A stretch of 9,736 bases of DNA from Planctomycetota bacterium (lineage in GTDB: Bacteria; Planctomycetota; Phycisphaerae; WQYP01), in contig JAJZCT010000079.1 of NCBI GenBank assembly GCA_021828925.1, forward strand, positions 1 to 9,736. Reading direction: 5' to 3'. Of the stretch, positions 7,840 through 9,736 are shown piece by piece. Position 1 is the stretch's first letter. Each line of letters opens with the position of its first letter. Under the pieces are notes generated by a model. It saw only the letters and a list, made by a program, of their open reading frames with translations. It ran no database searches and was not told the DNA's origin. The translations under genes and the position numbers were made by a program.

Positions 7840-9585
7840 ATGATGGGCACCTCCATGGATGAATTAAATCGACGGCAGTTTCTCGCCCAATTGGCAGGTT
7901 CCGCAGTGCTTCTGTCGGTACGAGACGTGCCCGGGCCGGCGGCAGAACATGGCGCATCGTCCGTGCAATCACGACGTATTGTTAATATTTACAACTTCGT
8001 GCGCAATTCCGACCCGCGCGTCGCCAACTCGGAGGATATTCTGTATGAGGCCGCCGCGCATCAACTCGCATTATTGCAACGTTTGAATCTGCCCGGAACG
8101 TTTGCCCTGCAATACGACGCCTTAATTAACCCGCGTTACCAGCGGCTTTTTAAAACACACGCTGCGAAAGAATTGGAAATCGGGGCATGGCTGGAAATAC
8201 CGCGGGCCTTGGTGGAGAAAGCCGGCCTGCCCTGGCGCGGCCCCGCGAAATGGCAATGGGACTGGCACGTCGATGTCGATTTCACCATTGGCTACACCCC
8301 CGATGAGCGGAAAAGAATCGCGGACGTATACATGGCGGAGTTCAAACGCCTATTCGGAAAATTTCCAGCCACAGTCGGAGCCTGGTATATCGATGAGATT
8401 ACCCTCGCCCACCTGGCGGAACACTATGGCATTGTGGCATCGTGTAACTGCAAGGATCAGGCGGCGACGGACGGCTATACGCTCTGGGGCGGCTACTGGA
8501 GCCAAGCCTACTACCCCAGCCGGGTTAATGCGTACATGCCGGCGCAGAATCGCTCGGCCCAGATCGATGTCCCCATTTTTCGAATGCTCGGCAGCGACCC
8601 CATTTACCAATATCAGGAAGGTCTCGGCGGCGACGGGCAGGGAGTTATAACGCTGGAGACGATTTATTCGCCCGGTGGACGATCCAGAAAATGGGTGCAA
8701 TGGTTTCTCAATGTAATCGCCCGGGAACCCTGCCTGGCTTTTGCTTACGCGCAGGCCGGGCAGGAAAATTCATTCGGCTGGCCGGCCATGAAGCAAGGGA
8801 TAGAACTCCAATTTCCGATGTTCGCGCACCTCGCGGCCGCCGGCGCATTACAGGGGGAAACCCTTGAGCAGTCCGGCCGCTGGTTCAAACGGTCGTTCGC
8901 TGTAACGCCGGCCACTTCCGTGGTGGCTCTAAGCGATTGGAAACATCAGGGCCGTAGAACACTGTGGTACGACTCGCGTTTTTATCGTGCGAATATGTAC
9001 TGGCGCGGAAATAAATTCAAAGTACGCGATATTCATATATTCAATGAAAATGTTGTTTCCCCGTACCATCAAAAAGCCGCCGACACCAATGACATGGCGG
9101 TTTACACGCTGCCGATTATCGACGGCTTCCTATGGAGTTCCAGTCATGGCCGCCGAGCGGGAATCCGACTTGTCGCGTTGGGGGCAAATGGGCAGCGAAT
9201 TCCTTTTTTGATGGATGCGGAACCGTCTGTTACGGCGATTGCCGATAATGCCATGGGTATTCGCTTTCCGATCAAGCAAGGGGGTACCATGAACATCGTA
9301 TGCGAACCAGAGCGGGTGGCATGGCATCTGGAGCATCCCGCGGCACCTGATTTTCGTTGGGCTATGGAAATGACATGGAGTACATCGCACCGAACCGGCA
9401 TTCTTCAGCATACACACAAGAAGCTGTTTTATCGTAATCAATCAGTGCTCTATGCGATGGTTCTGGGTGCAGGAACAATTGTCCGCCCGAAAAACGAATT
9501 GAAAACGATCTTGTTGATGCCGCAGGAGCATTCTGTGATCATGGCCTTTTCATCCGCCCGCGGTGCAACAGCCACGCGACTTTGA
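7840..9585 (+). CDS. Tat-exported protein with a divergent NodB-like barrel, function unknown
   Basis: A 581-residue protein. NRRQFLAQLAGSAVLL (residues 10-25) is a Tat signal. The mature part starts with a strand NIYNFVRNSDPR (49-60). Next come LLQRLNLPGTFALQYDAL (78-95) and ELEIGAWLEI (111-120), which follow the pattern of the first motifs of polysaccharide deacetylases (a search for an opponent-like 'ATFF' strand, then 'EIG.H'). The aspartates of TFDDG and the His pair of HxxxH are absent. Further signatures are a tryptophan-rich WQWDWHVDVDF (138-148), GAWYIDE (180-186), CNCKDQ (202-207) and LWGGYWSQAYYPS (215-227). The region after about 400 looks beta-rich. I recall similar uncharacterised proteins in Bacteroidetes and PVC bacteria (possibly the DUF3863 group), but cannot confirm it. 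Context with exported glycosidases suggests a glycan-active or glycan-binding role; the reaction is unknown. An alternative start is ATG 7843 or 7855. Confidence 0.75.
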   Translation: MMGTSMDELNRRQFLAQLAGSAVLLSVRDVPGPAAEHGASSVQSRRIVNIYNFVRNSDPRVANSEDILYEAAAHQLALLQRLNLPGTFALQYDALINPRYQRLFKTHAAKELEIGAWLEIPRALVEKAGLPWRGPAKWQWDWHVDVDFTIGYTPDERKRIADVYMAEFKRLFGKFPATVGAWYIDEITLAHLAEHYGIVASCNCKDQAATDGYTLWGGYWSQAYYPSRVNAYMPAQNRSAQIDVPIFRMLGSDPIYQYQEGLGGDGQGVITLETIYSPGGRSRKWVQWFLNVIAREPCLAFAYAQAGQENSFGWPAMKQGIELQFPMFAHLAAAGALQGETLEQSGRWFKRSFAVTPATSVVALSDWKHQGRRTLWYDSRFYRANMYWRGNKFKVRDIHIFNENVVSPYHQKAADTNDMAVYTLPIIDGFLWSSSHGRRAGIRLVALGANGQRIPFLMDAEPSVTAIADNAMGIRFPIKQGGTMNIVCEPERVAWHLEHPAAPDFRWAMEMTWSTSHRTGILQHTHKKLFYRNQSVLYAMVLGAGTIVRPKNELKTILLMPQEHSVIMAFSSARGATATRL

Positions 9586-9736
9586 TATTTTTCAATACCA
9601 CAATATACTCCGATCGCCTCTCAATGGGACAAATGGGCGATTGAATCCGTTGTACCGCCAGGGTTTTTTAGTTTTCAGGGCCGCCTGGATTTTTGAGGGA
9701 AAGATTGATCAGATTTCCCAATAAATCGTTCTGTCC
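9586..9736. other. Non-coding tail after the last gene
   Basis: These 151 bases contain no supported gene. They hold a second copy of the 12-base word ACCACAATATAC (9597-9608), ATCGCC/GGCGAT arms (9613-9618 and 9636-9641) without a following T-run, and GGGAAA/TTTCCC arms (9697-9702 and 9714-9719) around a TGATCA. T-runs at 9664-9669 and 9690-9694 are not preceded by a strong hairpin, so no terminator is called. The stretch may carry the promoter region of a gene beyond the window. Confidence 0.4.

Noticed and set aside
9613..9641. Possible terminator hairpin with ATCGCC/GGCGAT arms
   Set aside because: The stem is only six bases with a 17-base loop and no T-run directly after it.

Overview
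The window reads as part of a glycan-processing gene cluster. All five genes are on the + strand and are large. Four of them look exported: three carry twin-arginine (Tat)-type signals and one has a Sec-like hydrophobic leader. The fifth is cut at its 5' end, so its leader is not visible. By eye the DNA is moderately GC-rich. A run of divergent, multi-domain clan GH-A glycosidase homologues, Tat-exported enzymes and barrel proteins of unknown function suggests a Planctomycetota-type bacterium (perhaps Phycisphaerae-like) or another PVC or Armatimonadota-like lineage. This taxonomic reading is inference only, because no marker gene is present.

Layout: (1) 1-1564 is the 3' part of a clan GH-A glycosidase-like gene, entering from outside the window. 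(2) 1582-4095 is a complete paralogue of gene 1, with an N-terminal beta-sandwich, a catalytic barrel, accessory beta-domains and a C-terminal jelly-roll-like module shared with gene 1. (3) 4184-5623 is a compact single-domain GH5/cellulase-like enzyme with a Tat signal. (4) 5668-7575 is a PslG/GH39-like glycosidase that appears to carry a jelly-roll module inserted late in its barrel. (5) 7840-9585 is a Tat-exported protein with a NodB-like (polysaccharide deacetylase superfamily) barrel pattern that lacks the usual metal-binding motifs. The gaps are 17, 88, 44 and 264 bp, with no convincing terminator, so co-transcription is plausible. The last 151 bp are non-coding as far as they can be read.

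Working model (inference): the products act together outside the cytoplasm on one complex polysaccharide. Three complete retaining GH-A glycosidases of different architecture, a fourth partial one, and a deacetylase-fold partner would cleave or trim it. The window contains no transporter, SusC/D pair, regulator, sulfatase or glycosyltransferase. It therefore cannot be decided whether the locus degrades an external glycan or processes the cell's own exopolysaccharide; the PslG-like gene gives a slight lean to the latter. No RNA genes, mobile elements or CRISPR arrays were found.
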